NCBI GenBank assembly: GCA_947683625.1
Contig: CANTUR010001412.1
Span: 88,265-152,264, forward strand
DNA: 64,000 bases
DNA from: Mallotus nudiflorus
Taxonomy: Eukaryota > Streptophyta > Magnoliopsida > Malpighiales > Euphorbiaceae
Direction: 5' to 3'
Shown here: piece after piece, positions 22,778 to 34,071 of the stretch
Position numbering within the stretch: the first letter of the stretch is position 1
Layout: every line of letters begins with the position of its first letter
Notes under the pieces: generated by a model
Database searches by the model: none
Told to the model about the DNA's origin: nothing
What the model saw: the letters and a program-made list of their open reading frames with translations, nothing else
Translations under genes and position numbers: made by a program

Positions 22778-25700
22778 TGTCACGACCCAAAATAGGGGCC
22801 ATGACCGGTGCTAGGAAACGGGAATTCTTTCGAATCCGGAACCCGTAGCAAGCCTAAAAATAAAATAAAACATGCAATAATAACAATAACAGTAATATAT
22901 ATATGCAGCGGAAATAAAAATCATAAATATAATAATAACATTTTCATCACTGGATTTAAATCAAATCTCATCTCATATATATATAATCTTTCAGTACAAA
23001 TCCAGTTTCAATATAATACATCTCTTTAAATAAAATACATGAAATCCCACACTTTAATTCACAACTACTGCAGTGTCTAGATTATAAAAATAAGACTCAA
23101 GTAAATAATTTACACAAAGAAGCCGGGGCGGAAGAAATCCGACGTATCGACCTGCTACTGAGGTCTGAAGAAGTTGACTCTCCTGAAAAATAGTCAACGG
23201 AGGGGAGTCAGACCTCACTGAGTGAATTACTATAATATATATCATACACACTAAATGATAATGCATACAATCAACAGTATATATATAATATATATATATA
23301 CAGGCAATTATACACAGATGCAATAAAATCATTTTATATATTTTTATTAAAAATCATCTTTTATGAAGGATCACATAGAACCCTAAAATATCGCAACCTC
23401 AAAAATAGTGTTAGACAACACTCTAGCCATACAGGCTCACTTAATCCAAATATATCCACTTAATCCATTTAGACAGTAGACTGGCCCCGAGACACTAAGT
23501 CAACCGAGCTCCAGCAGTCTGACTGCCAGTGTGATTGGCCCCGAGACACTTGGTCAACCGAGCTCCAGCAATCACACCTAAACCATATCTCACACATATC
23601 AATAATCATATTCAATCAATATGTGATATCCCACATCGGTTGGGAAGGAGAACGAAGCACGCCTTATAAGGGTATGGATACCTTCTCCCATTAGACGCGT
23701 TTTAAAACCGTGCGCTGCGGGCTGGGCCTGGGCAAAGCGGACAATATCTGATGCGGGTTGGTCTGGGCTGTTACAATGGTATCAGAGCCAGAGTCGGTTG
23801 GAGCCGATTGAGTTAGAGCTCCCATCCCATTAGACGCGTTTTAAAACCGTGTGCTGTGGGCTGGTCCTGGGCAAAGCGGACAATATCTGATGCGGGTTGG
23901 TCTGGGCTGTTACAATGGTATCAGAGCCGGAGCCCGGATCGGTGTGCCAGCGTGGACGCTGGGCCCTAAGGGGGGTGGATTGTGATATCCCACATCGGTT
24001 GGGAAGGAGAACGAAGCACGCCTTATAAGGGGTGTGGATACCTTCTCCCATTAGACGCGTTTTAAAACCGTGCGCTGCGGGCTGGGCCTGGGCAAAGCGG
24101 ACAATATCTGATGCGGGTTGGTCTGGGCTGTTACACAATATCCACAAATGGTTAGTAATATAGCCTAAATACTATAGGCGTACCGGTACGTACTCGGTCC
24201 TAGTGCTGCCCACTAAGTAGCACGTTCTATCGATATCCTTCATTAATAATATAAAACATTCATTCACAAAAATAAATGATGCATAAAGTTCAATAAAATA
24301 ACAACATAAACCATATATATACTAGAAATATACCAAAAGTAAACCAGGTATATTTCGAGTATATATATGTCAAATGAATTCAATCAAATTATAAATTAAG
24401 TTGGAAATATATTTAAAAATATTTTATATATATTTTATTTACAAAACCTGCATATAATTTATTATATACCAAAAATAAACCAAAAATATACTTAAATACA
24501 AATCATATTATTTATGCATTTTAATCGAAATAGAATATATATTTCTAAATCATGCATCCTAAGCATATATATATATATAGTATAGTAACTCACCTAGTGC
24601 GCTCCACGAGATGGATCCGACGGGCCTGGTCCACTAGCCCTCGGTCTCAGCACAACTAAACAAACAATAAATAACCGACATTAGAATAAACCTAACAAAA
24701 ATCCTAGAATTCGATCTAGAGTATTTAACACAGAATCAGAAATTAGGGTTCGACTGGACATCACGTTTTACGAGAATTCTATCGAAAATCCGACAGAACC
24801 TCCCCTGTAAAATGGACATATCTCTACTCAAAAGAGTAGAGCCGACCCTGCAAAGAAACACACTTCGAAAAACAAACACCACATCTCATTCACAACCCCT
24901 CAGTCGGACTCCAGACTATAATCTACCGACCAGGGTCCACAACCACAGAATAATTCCAGAAATACCAAAAATATCCTTAAAATATAGAAATCCATTTTAT
25001 AAGTAGAAATTACATAATTAACCTTAAAACACTGTAAAAACCGATAAAAAACTCATTTTATTAGAAAAACCGTATATTATATATATAATTGAAAATAATT
25101 CACGAAAAATAGTTTTAATTAGTTAAAAATACCAAATAATTTATAGAAATCATTTTTATACCTTAAATTACTATTAAAACCAATTAAATTACATTTTTAA
25201 CCAATTTAGGATAAAATTACCAAAATACCCATATATATATAAATATACTTAAATTACTTCAAAAATTCACCAAAAATTATACAATTATCCAAAATTAATA
25301 TTTATCAATAATATCAATAATTAAACTCAATTAACCAATTAATTTCAAATAAAAACACATTTAACCTAATTTTCCCAAAATTCCATAAACTTCAATAATT
25401 CAAAATAAATACTTAGAAATTCATAAAAATTCCAAATAAATTCCTATAATTCATTTCAACACCTAATTTAACCATAAAACACAATTTCATAATTTAAATA
25501 ATTAATTTCCAAAAATTAGAAAATAATATTAAAATATTCAAAAATACCCAAAAAATCCAAAAAATCTCCAAAAATTCCACAAAAATTCATACATGTAGAT
25601 TAAGCTACTAGGAACAACATTTATGAAGGGAGTTTTCATGAATCAATCAATTCAAAGCTCAAAAAAAAATCAAAAACCCTAATGATCGAATTGGAAAAAT

Positions 25701-26524
25701 CGAAACCTAAGCAATTCTAGACCATTTAAGCTCAAACCAAAGCTAGAATCACACTCACTAGAGCTCAAGGAGAAGAAAGAGACTGGCGGTGTCGAAAATG
25801 GTGGCCGAAATCAGAAGAAACGGCGAGGAGAAGATTTTGGCCAAAAATGGAAAACTAGCTTGCCGGCGCCAGGGAAGGAAGCTGTTGGCGGCAGGGGACG
25901 GCTGGGAACGACGGTGGCAAGCCGGGAGGCACACCGAAGGTAGGTGATCGGCGTGACAGACGGTGGTGAGGGGTGGTCGGACGCACGGGGAAGAAGGAAG
26001 AAGAAGAAGAAGAAGAAGAAAAAGAAAAAAGAAAGAAAAGAAAAAGAAAGAAAAAGAAAAAGAAAAAGAAAAAAAATAAATAATAATAAAAAATAATTTT
26101 AATAAAATATTTAGAAAAATTTACATCCACACACTTAATATTTTAATAATTTAATAATAAATAAAATAATTAAATAACAATAAATTAATAAAAAAATAAT
26201 AAAGTATTAGGGTAATATATTAAACCCTAATTAAATAAATATACACACACATAGGCTTTATTTAGTAATTTAAAAATACGCATGAGTTCATGCAAGTCCG
26301 AAAATACATTTAAAATAATTAATATTAAAATATTTACGTGAAAATTTTCCCGAAAATGTAAGTCCCGGGAAAATTTTACGTAAAGCACTGTAAATAAGAC
26401 ACAGTAATTAAAATAGATTTTAAATACATATCAACTCATAAAAATATCATATAATATACAGAAATTATTAACACTGCATATCCCGGTACAGTGTAAAAAT
26501 ATTTTAAAAATACGGGATATTACA
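22778..26524 (-). mobile_element. Element A 5' LTR, split by a TRIM
   Basis: Complete LTR from TGTCACGACCC (22778) to GGGATATTACA (26524). Without the 514-base TRIM and one duplicated CAATA it is about 3.2 kb, matching the solo copies. Modules: GAAA hairpin 22822-22837, tandem stem-loops 23477-23577, palindrome 24179-24190, outer stem 24764-24771 with 24807-24814 (one G.U), hairpin 24822-24841, purine tract about 25990-26080. Confidence 0.92.
23622..24135 (+). mobile_element. TRIM element with three LTR copies and two primer sites
   Basis: A terminal-repeat retrotransposon in miniature, flanked by a perfect CAATA duplication (23617-23621 and 24136-24140). Terminal LTRs are 23622-23775 (154 bp) and 23981-24135 (155 bp), both starting TGTGATATCCCACATCGG and ending GGGCTGTTACA. 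A third, 5'-truncated LTR copy is at about 23825-23914. The iMet-type site TGGTATCAGAGC follows both the first LTR (23777-23788) and the partial one (23916-23927). The polypurine tract AAGGGGGGTGGAT is at 23968-23980. There is no coding capacity, so it must be mobilised in trans. The terminus resembles Cassandra-type TRIMs, but I see no 5S rRNA-like box. Confidence 0.93.
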
Positions 26525-27204
26525 CATACGTAAGTATCCCTCTTAGAAGGTGGATAGAAATATCTTAGAAATCATTCTTTAAACTCCAACCATGCCACAG
26601 TAGTCACATAAAGCTAATTTGACTGCATGTACCAACCTTATGTTGCGATCAAACTAATAACTTCATCATCAAAGAGTATCAAACTATTTTATCGCATTAA
26701 AAATCTTCTGATACCTTCCTCAAAGCATATGCAAAAAAATTATCGTGCTTGATTAAATGTTACCAAGCCTTTATTAATCCTGGTTCTTCTAGCCACAGGT
26801 GTTTTAAGTTCTAATTCAAAAGTTGCCTGCTCCATTTATGGTAAATGCTCTGACCTCTGACATACCTTTAAGCTAGGGGTAGAAACTAGAATCAAACTTC
26901 ACTTAAAAGGACTACTTAACCATACATACTGTCTCTGCAGTACGACCAATTCGCATTTACCTCAATTGAAAAGATGCAGAAACCAATAATATTCAAAACA
27001 TAGAATATCCAAGGAATTGACATACATGAAGAATTCTAGAAACAATAATGATACAATAAATACCCTAACGGTTACACAAAAATCTATAAGAAAAGAAAAC
27101 CTTTCAAGGACATAATCGAACCTAATTGACTATAGTAGTCTCAAAGAAAACTTAACTCCACTAACCTAGGTGCACAATACTAAACCTGGCTTTGATACTA
27201 ACTT
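26525..27204 (-). mobile_element. Element B internal remnant (leader region)
   Basis: Bases 27110-27204 align with element A's leader between gag and the 5' LTR: both contain CGAACCTAAT followed by TAGTAGTC and a degraded primer site. No frame survives in the rest. It shows that a full element B, not only solo LTRs, once spanned this region. Confidence 0.65.
27189..27200 (-). other. Degraded initiator-Met primer-binding site of element B
   Basis: On the minus strand TAGTATCAAAGC matches TGGTATCAGAGC at 10 of 12 positions, at the right distance from the LTR that starts at 27205. Confidence 0.7.
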
Positions 27205-27731
27205 TATCATGACCCAAACTAGGGATTCTGATCGGCCCTAGGGAACCGGAATTCTTTCAAATTCAAAACTCGTAGCAAGCCTTAAACTTTGATCACATGC
27301 CAATATCATGCATAATATACTAAGAAATTTAAAACTTTACGAACATAAATGATATCTTTAATTTAAATGAAAATATAATAAAAAATACTTTCATAAATAG
27401 AACAATAACTGTTGAATCTTTCATAATATGTCAAAATAAATATCTTATACAAATTCCATGCCACATCAGTTACAACATAATACATAGCATACAAACTAAC
27501 AACAACCTAGTTACTCTACTATCGCAATTTCTAAATTACAATGACATAAGAGTTCAAAATTTACATAAATCAGCCAGAGAAGAAAGAGTCCAGTGAAGTG
27601 AATATCTAGGTGAGGTCTGTAAAGAATCCTGAAAAAAAATTGAGGGGAATCAAACCTTACTGAGTGAATTATTATTATATATATATACATACAACCTAAG
27701 GTCATATACAATTAAGCATTAGTATAATAAT

Positions 27732-27807
<76 letters not shown>

Positions 27808-28391
27808 GCATTTCGTACAGATGGTAAAATCCACTTTTATATAGTAATAAATGCATAAAAAGTAATTTTGGGTGAAGGATCGAAGCAGAACCCTAAAATA
27901 TTACACAACCTCAATATTTAAATCTCATTAACCAAAAGGCTCACTTAATTCCAAAATGTTTCTCTTTTCCATTTTTAGATAATAGATTGGCCCTGAGACA
28001 CTAGATCAACCGAGCTCCTACAATCACACCTCTCTTTTACCACAATCACAATAATCAATTATTTAAATCTCGCACCAAATATCTCATAATATCAACCCAA
28101 AAATCTAATGCATTGGTGCACACCCAGTCCTAGTGTAGCCCACTAGATAGCATGTTATACTGCTATCCTTAAAAAATATATTTCTGTCGAACTCAAAAAA
28201 TGAAAGTTCAATATAAAAGAAATGTAATAACATATATCATAAAAAACAAATATTCTCAATATTTATATGGAAAATCATAAATATGAATATTAACATTAAT
28301 AAATATAATTTAATGAAAAGAGTATAATTAAATTCACATTTATTAACATATATAAATGCTCACAAATATTTATTATACGTGCAATGCATAT
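27205..28391 (-). mobile_element. Element B right LTR, first segment
   Basis: It starts TATCATGACCC, a mutated TG terminus, and is collinear with 9652 to about 10760. Interrupted at 28391 by the Sirevirus insertion; resumes at 48484. Confidence 0.8.
27736..27804. repeat. (TA)n microsatellite
   Basis: About 34 TA units in B's right LTR. The left copy (near 10180) has only a few, so the expansion is local. Confidence 0.95.
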
Positions 28392-29684
28392 TGTTGACCA
28401 TTTGTATGATCAAACTCTTAATTTTGGACTTTGATAAATAATTTTGATACTAATAATTTCAACTAAGTGTGTAGGAAATTATATACCAAACATATACCAA
28501 GCATATACATTTTTGGATGATAGTGATTTTTTGGGCTAATTGGACCTCTGAGATTCAAAAAGACTTTTGACATCTTTAGAGCTCTATAATGAGAAAATGA
28601 TCTTTTTAACTTTTAAATATAAATCTTAAGCTTTCCAAATTGATCTTACTTGTCAAAATCTGAGCTCATTTGGGTATGCAAATCTTCAATCGAAGTCAAT
28701 ATATGCAACTTGCATAGCTCTTGGTATTTTAGCAATATCTTGAGCTATAGATGTCCAATTGAGGTGATTAAAAGTTTTATGAAAAGATAAGACATTTATC
28801 TATAATTTTTATGAAGATAATTTTATCTAAATCGATCATCTTTAATCCCATTCACGAGCATCTTATGAGGTGGTCATAAGTTGTCCTTAAACAGTGCCTT
28901 TTAAGCACGTTTTGGCAAAAATGGGCAGAACTCCTTACGAGCCTGAGTGCTTATGAGCTGCTTGTGAGATACCTTTGACAACATTCAACGAAATTATTAA
29001 ATGCAATGGATATATATTTGCTCCTCACGAACTAGGATGGCTTCCTCACGATCGTGAGCATCCCTTGAGCTACCAAAAGTCCAAGAATTTATTCAAAATC
29101 AATTATAAATGTTGGAGACATGATTGATACATCCAAAAACTATAATTTTGAGTGTTTTTCTATATAAACACTCCTTATAATTCAATTGAAAGGTTATAAA
29201 ACTTGTTTTATCATTTATTATCTTTTAAGCATTCAATTGAGCTCTAAAAATTCTCTTAAACATTTCTTAGTTTGCATAAAATCTTGTGAGAGTTGGTTGT
29301 GTGTTAGAAATAGATTTTCTCTTTATCTTAAATCTTGGGATAGATTAAAAGGGAAGTGAGATTTATTCTAAGGAATTGGTTTAAGTGTTATTCATTGAAA
29401 CACTTAGGATTTGGTTTTTGAGTGAGCCTTAAAAACTCAAGTTGTAAGGTTGTAAGAGTGAGCCATAAAACTCTTATGTAATCTTAATCTTATGAAATAA
29501 GATTGTTGATTGGGGATAAGTTAGGTGGAGACGTAGGATTATTGTTGAATTCGAACTCCTTAAATCTTTGTGTTCTTCATTCTTCCTTCTCAACTTACAT
29601 TCAATTCTTACAAAGAATTTCTTTAAATTATCATTTTATTTGATAGTCCTATTTACCCCCCCCCCCCCTCTAGGACTCTCTTCA
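28392..29684 (+). mobile_element. Sirevirus 5' LTR (1,293 bp)
   Basis: Starts TGTTGACC, ends CTCTTCA. A TATATAAA box at about 29161-29168 has a counterpart in the 3' LTR (about 47944-47950) and probably marks the promoter. A 13-base C run (29656-29668) is absent from the 3' LTR. Confidence 0.9.
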
Positions 29685-29686
29685 CT

Positions 29687-29698
29687 TAGTATCAGAGC
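29687..29698 (+). other. Primer-binding site, initiator-Met type (Sirevirus)
   Basis: TAGTATCAGAGC, 11 of 12 matches to the iMet complement, two bases after the LTR. Confidence 0.85.
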
Positions 29699-29729
29699 TT
29701 AAATTCTAGGAAATTCATTGCTAGAATAC

Positions 29730-30680
29730 AAGATTATAGGGAGTGAATCACAAAACATCTTTTCTCTTAGACCATTCTTTGATGGTAGTGACTATCCATA
29801 TTGGAAATTCAAAATGAAATTATATTTTGATTTTGATTTTAATTCCATCAAACTTTAGGACATTGTCCTAAGAGGTTGGGAACCACCTATAACTACCATT
29901 GCTGGTGCGGTAACTAGTCTTACAAGAAGCCAATGGATTAAATATCAAAAGGAAGAAAATCACAAAAATAAAAAAGCTATGATTGCTCTAGTCTCCTCCA
30001 TGATAAGAGAAGAAGGAGGCAAGCTTCAGTATTGAATTTTAGCTAAAAAATGTGGGAGACCTTAAAAAACCACTATGAAGGCAACATTTAAGTAAGAAGC
30101 AAGAAGGTTCAACTTCATATGTATGAATATGAACTCTTCAAAATGAAGCCTCAAGAATCATTCATAGAAATTACAAACCATCTCAATGCTCTCCTCAAAA
30201 CCCTCAAGAAACTTGGAAAACATTTTTTCAAGGAAGAGGTAAACAACAAAATTCTAAGAATCCTATCTAAGAGGATTGGGAATGTCGTGTTACCTCAATT
30301 GAGGAAGCTCAAGACCTGTCTACTCTATCAACCGATGTACTCATTGGTAAGCTCTTAACACATGAGCTCACCATCAAGTAAAGAGGTGAAGAATAAGAAG
30401 AGAAAGAAGAAAAGAAAAAGTGCATTGCTCTAAAAGCTCTTCAAGAAGATAATGAAGAGGAAAGCATTAAAGATTCTAGTGATAAAGATGGTGACATTGT
30501 CATGCTCACTAGGAACTTCAAGAAGTTCTTAAGAAATAAAAACTTCTTAAGAACAAGGGACTTCAACAAGAAGTTCAAAAGAGATAGGAGGAAGAAAATA
30601 AAAGAGGTTACTTGCTATGAATGTAAGAAATTAGGACACATAGAGTGAATGTCCTAAACTTAAATTCAAGAGCAAGGGAG
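29730..30680 (+). pseudogene. Sirevirus gag, degraded
   Basis: A copia Gag start is visible at about 29770-29830 (FFDGSDYPYWKFKMKLY). The UBN2-type core continues to about 30360, the longest open piece being 30119-30358. A CCHC knuckle begins at about 30611 (CYECKKLGHIE) but its last cysteine is out of frame. Several stops and frame changes break it. Confidence 0.8.
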
Positions 30681-31780
30681 CAAAAGATAAGAAGAAGGCA
30701 TTCAAGCTACTTAGGATGATTTCTCCAAATTCGAAGAGAAAGAGGAACAATAAGAAGTTGTCAATCTTTGCTTCATGGCCATTGAAAACAAAAAATGAGG
30801 TACCTCCACTTTTTATTCTTTGTTTGATGATTGTGACAATTATTGTGATGATGATGATGATGATGATAATGATGAGAGCTCTATTGTGAGCAAATTACTT
30901 ATTAAATGCAAAAGTTGGTTATCTAAGAAGAGATAATATAAACATGAGTTAGCTAGCTTAAACAAGGATTTTGAATGTTTAAAAATTGATTTTGCTAATC
31001 TTATTACATTAAATGAAAAACTTGTTAGTAATGCTAAATTTTCTAATTCTTGAAAGATTAACTTAAGAAAGTAAATGATGAAAATCATAAGCTTTGTAAG
31101 AAGGTCATAGAATTAAATAATTCCATTGCTAAATTTAAGAGAGGAAAAGAAACTTTAGGTAGTCTTCTTAACTCTCAAAAATTTCATGGAGATACCCATG
31201 GAATTGGATATAAGAATGGAATGTCTTCATCATCTTCATCATATATTAATTTTGTTAAAGCTTCATATGATTCTACTCCTTCAACCTCCAATAAGATTCA
31301 AGCTTTCAAAGCAAAAATATCTTATATGTTAAATAGCACGGGAAAGTCTCTTAAAATTAACCCTTCATTAACACAAAGAGGTAAGGCTCATGCTTATATG
31401 TACACTAGACATAATTATAATAGAAATGCTACACAACACAATACACATAAACATGTTGCACAAACTCATCAAAATACACATCGCCATTGCCAATGCATGT
31501 CTCACTCAATGACATAAAATAATAGGAGATACATACAACACCAAAGGCATGTTACGCACACTAAGAAAGCACATCATCCTAGAAGAAATAAATTTGAAAA
31601 TATTGTATGTTCATATTGCATGATCAAAGGACACACTAAACAATATATGCTTTCTATAAAAGACTACACATGAATTTACTTCTTTTGAATTATCTTGAAA
31701 CTAACCAACCTAGATCAAAAAAGGTTTGGGTTCAAAAGAACACTTAAATTGCTTTATATAAGTGTGCTTGAAATCCACAA
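30681..31780 (+). pseudogene. Sirevirus gag-pol linker, degraded
   Basis: A run of broken frames, acidic near 30840-30900 and lysine/histidine-rich near 31380-31520. The second half (31221-31517) looks like the low-complexity spacer before the protease in such elements. No recognisable domain. Confidence 0.5.
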
Positions 31781-34071
31781 AAATAAAAAGCAAGTGGTAT
31801 CTCAATAATGGATGTTAAGGCATATGACAAGAGACAAAGAGCAATTTAATAAACTTGATGCTAAGGATGGAGGAGACACTACTTTTGGAGATAATACAAA
31901 AGGAAAAATTATTGGCATTGGAGAAATAGGTAATCCTCAATCCTTATCTATATATCATGTGTTGTTTATTGATGGTCTTAAACATAATTTGGTAGTATAA
32001 GTTAATTATGTGACATGAGAAATAAAGTAACTTTCTATCCTAAAAATACTTTATTACTAGTCTTGATGAAAACAAAGTTATTTTTAGTGGTAAAAGAGTA
32101 GACAATATTTATGTCATTAATTTGAATAAAATTGATAATAAAGTCATAAAATGCTTAATGTTTATCTCCCATGACATATGGACATGATATAAAAGGTTAG
32201 AACATGCAAATTTTGAGCTTTTGAATGATCTTTGTAAACATAAACTTGTGATTGGTTTACCTAAGGTTAAATTCACTTAGGATAAACCTTGTGATGCTTG
32301 CCAAAAGGAAAAACAATCCAAGTCTTCATTTAAGCTAAAAAATTTAGTGTCCACCTCTAGGCCATTTGAACTTATACATATGAATTTCTTTGGACCAACT
32401 AAAGTTGCTAGTCTCGTTAGAATGCACTATGAATATGTATTGGTTGATGACTACTCTAGATTTACTTAGGTGTGTTTTCTTGCTCATAAGAATGATGTAT
32501 TTAAAGCTTTTGAAAAATTTTCAAAAGAGTTAAAAAGGAAAAAGGATTTTTTATTTCATCTATTAGAAGTGATCATAGAACCAAATTTAAAAATGAATTT
32601 TTTAAAAACTATTGTAATAAAATGATATTTCTCATACATTTTCATCTCTTAGAACTCCTAAAAAATGGGGTAGTTGAAAGGAAAAATATAACTCTTCTGG
32701 AAATGGCTAGAACAATGCTTTATGAGTATAATTTGCCTCTATAGTTTTGGGTGAAAGTCGTTAACACATCTTGTTATATTTTAAATTGAGTTTTCAAAGA
32801 CCAATTTTAAATAAAATATCTTATAAGCTATGAAACAATAGAAAACCCAAAATCTCATATTTAAGAGTATTTAGATGTAAGTGTTTTATATTGAACACTA
32901 AGGACAATCTTGGGAAATTTGATTCCAAAGCTGATGAAGGAATTTTCCTAGGTTATTCCATCTCTAGTAAAGCATATAGTGTCTTTAATAAAAGAACTCT
33001 AGTAGTTGAAGAGTTAATGCATATTGTATTTGATTAATCAAACTCACTTGATCCTAGAAAGGATGTTTATAGTGTTGATGATCATATAGGTGAAAATGAA
33101 ATTGTGGAAACACAAGAAGAGATTGCTAGTAAGCCTTTGGAACTTGAAGGTCCAAGAAAAAGGAAAATGAGGAGACATCTCAACCTACCTTGAAGGATGA
33201 TCTCCAAAGGATTGGCAATTTAAGAAAGCACATCCTCAAGACCTTATCATAGGTGACACTACAAAAGGGGTAACTGCTAGATCTAAACTTAAGTCTATTA
33301 TTAATTTAGCTTTCATTTCTCAAATTGAACCTAAAAATTTTGATGATGCTTTAAGTAATGAATTTTGGGTCCTTGCCATGCAAGAAGAGTTAAATCAATT
33401 TAAGAGAAATAAGGTTTGGACCTTGGTTCTTAGACTTAAACATCATCCTATTATTGGCATCAAAATGGGTGTTTAAAAATAAGATGAATGAACAAGGTGT
33501 CATAACTAGGAACAAAAACTAAACTAGTAGCTAAAGGTTATAATCAAGAGGAAGACATTGATTACGATGAAACCTTTGCCCTATTTTAAGGTTAGAAGTT
33601 ATTAGGATGCTACTTGCATTTGCATCATTCATGAATTTTAAACTTTATTAAATGGTTGTTAAGAGTGCATTTTTAAATGGTTTTATTGACGAGGAGGTAT
33701 ATGTTGAACAACCTCCAGGTTTAAAAATTTTGATTCTCCAATCATGTGTTTAAACTTTCAAAGCATTATCTGGATTGAAACAAGCTTCAAGAGTTTAATA
33801 TGAAAGATTGAGCAACTTTTTACTAAAGAAAGGTTTCTCTAAGGAAATGTTAACACAACTCTTTTCATAAAAAAATCCAAGCATGATTTATTAATTGTTC
33901 AAATTTATGTTAATGATATTATTTTTGATTCTACTAACTATTGTTTGTGTGAGGAATTCTCAAAATTAATGTAAGGAGAATTTGAGATGAGTATGATGGG
34001 AGAACTCAAATTTCTTTCTTGCACTTCAAATCACGCAATGTAAAGATGAAATTTTCATTAATCAAACCAAA
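31781..34071 (+). pseudogene. Sirevirus pol (protease, integrase, part of reverse transcriptase), degraded
   Basis: Copia order is visible: protease region WYLNNGC (about 31793) with the catalytic DSG read as NNG; GAG-pre-integrase finger around HANFELLNDL and CDACQKEK (32200-32330); integrase core with HMNFFGP (about 32380), where the first catalytic Asp is Asn; then SDHRTKF; reverse transcriptase from about 33340 (FWVLAMQEELNQF) with YVND instead of YVDD at about 33905. The frame resumes for about 15 codons at 45533, across the F insertion. RNase H is not found. Many stops and frameshifts. Confidence 0.85.

Larger units (their letters stand above)
16494..26524 (-). mobile_element. Element A: Tekay-like Ty3/gypsy chromovirus, 3' LTR truncated
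   Basis: The order on the minus strand is 5' LTR (26524 to 22778), initiator-Met primer site, gag-pol (22580 to 17838), polypurine tract and 3' LTR (17789 down to a break near 16494). Only about 1.3 kb of the 3' LTR survives, so its duplication cannot be checked. Its right side abuts B internal sequence, so A inserted into B. Confidence 0.9.

Noticed and set aside
23622..24135. Cassandra-type TRIM with 5S rRNA domain
   Set aside because: The ends are similar, but no 5S-like internal control region could be found.
23830..24147. 105-codon minus-strand ORF
   Set aside because: Antisense reading of the TRIM's LTRs; it repeats itself because the LTRs do.
30840..31088. 82-codon minus-strand ORF with Ser run
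   Set aside because: Antisense of a GAT repeat in the degraded Sirevirus gag-pol linker.
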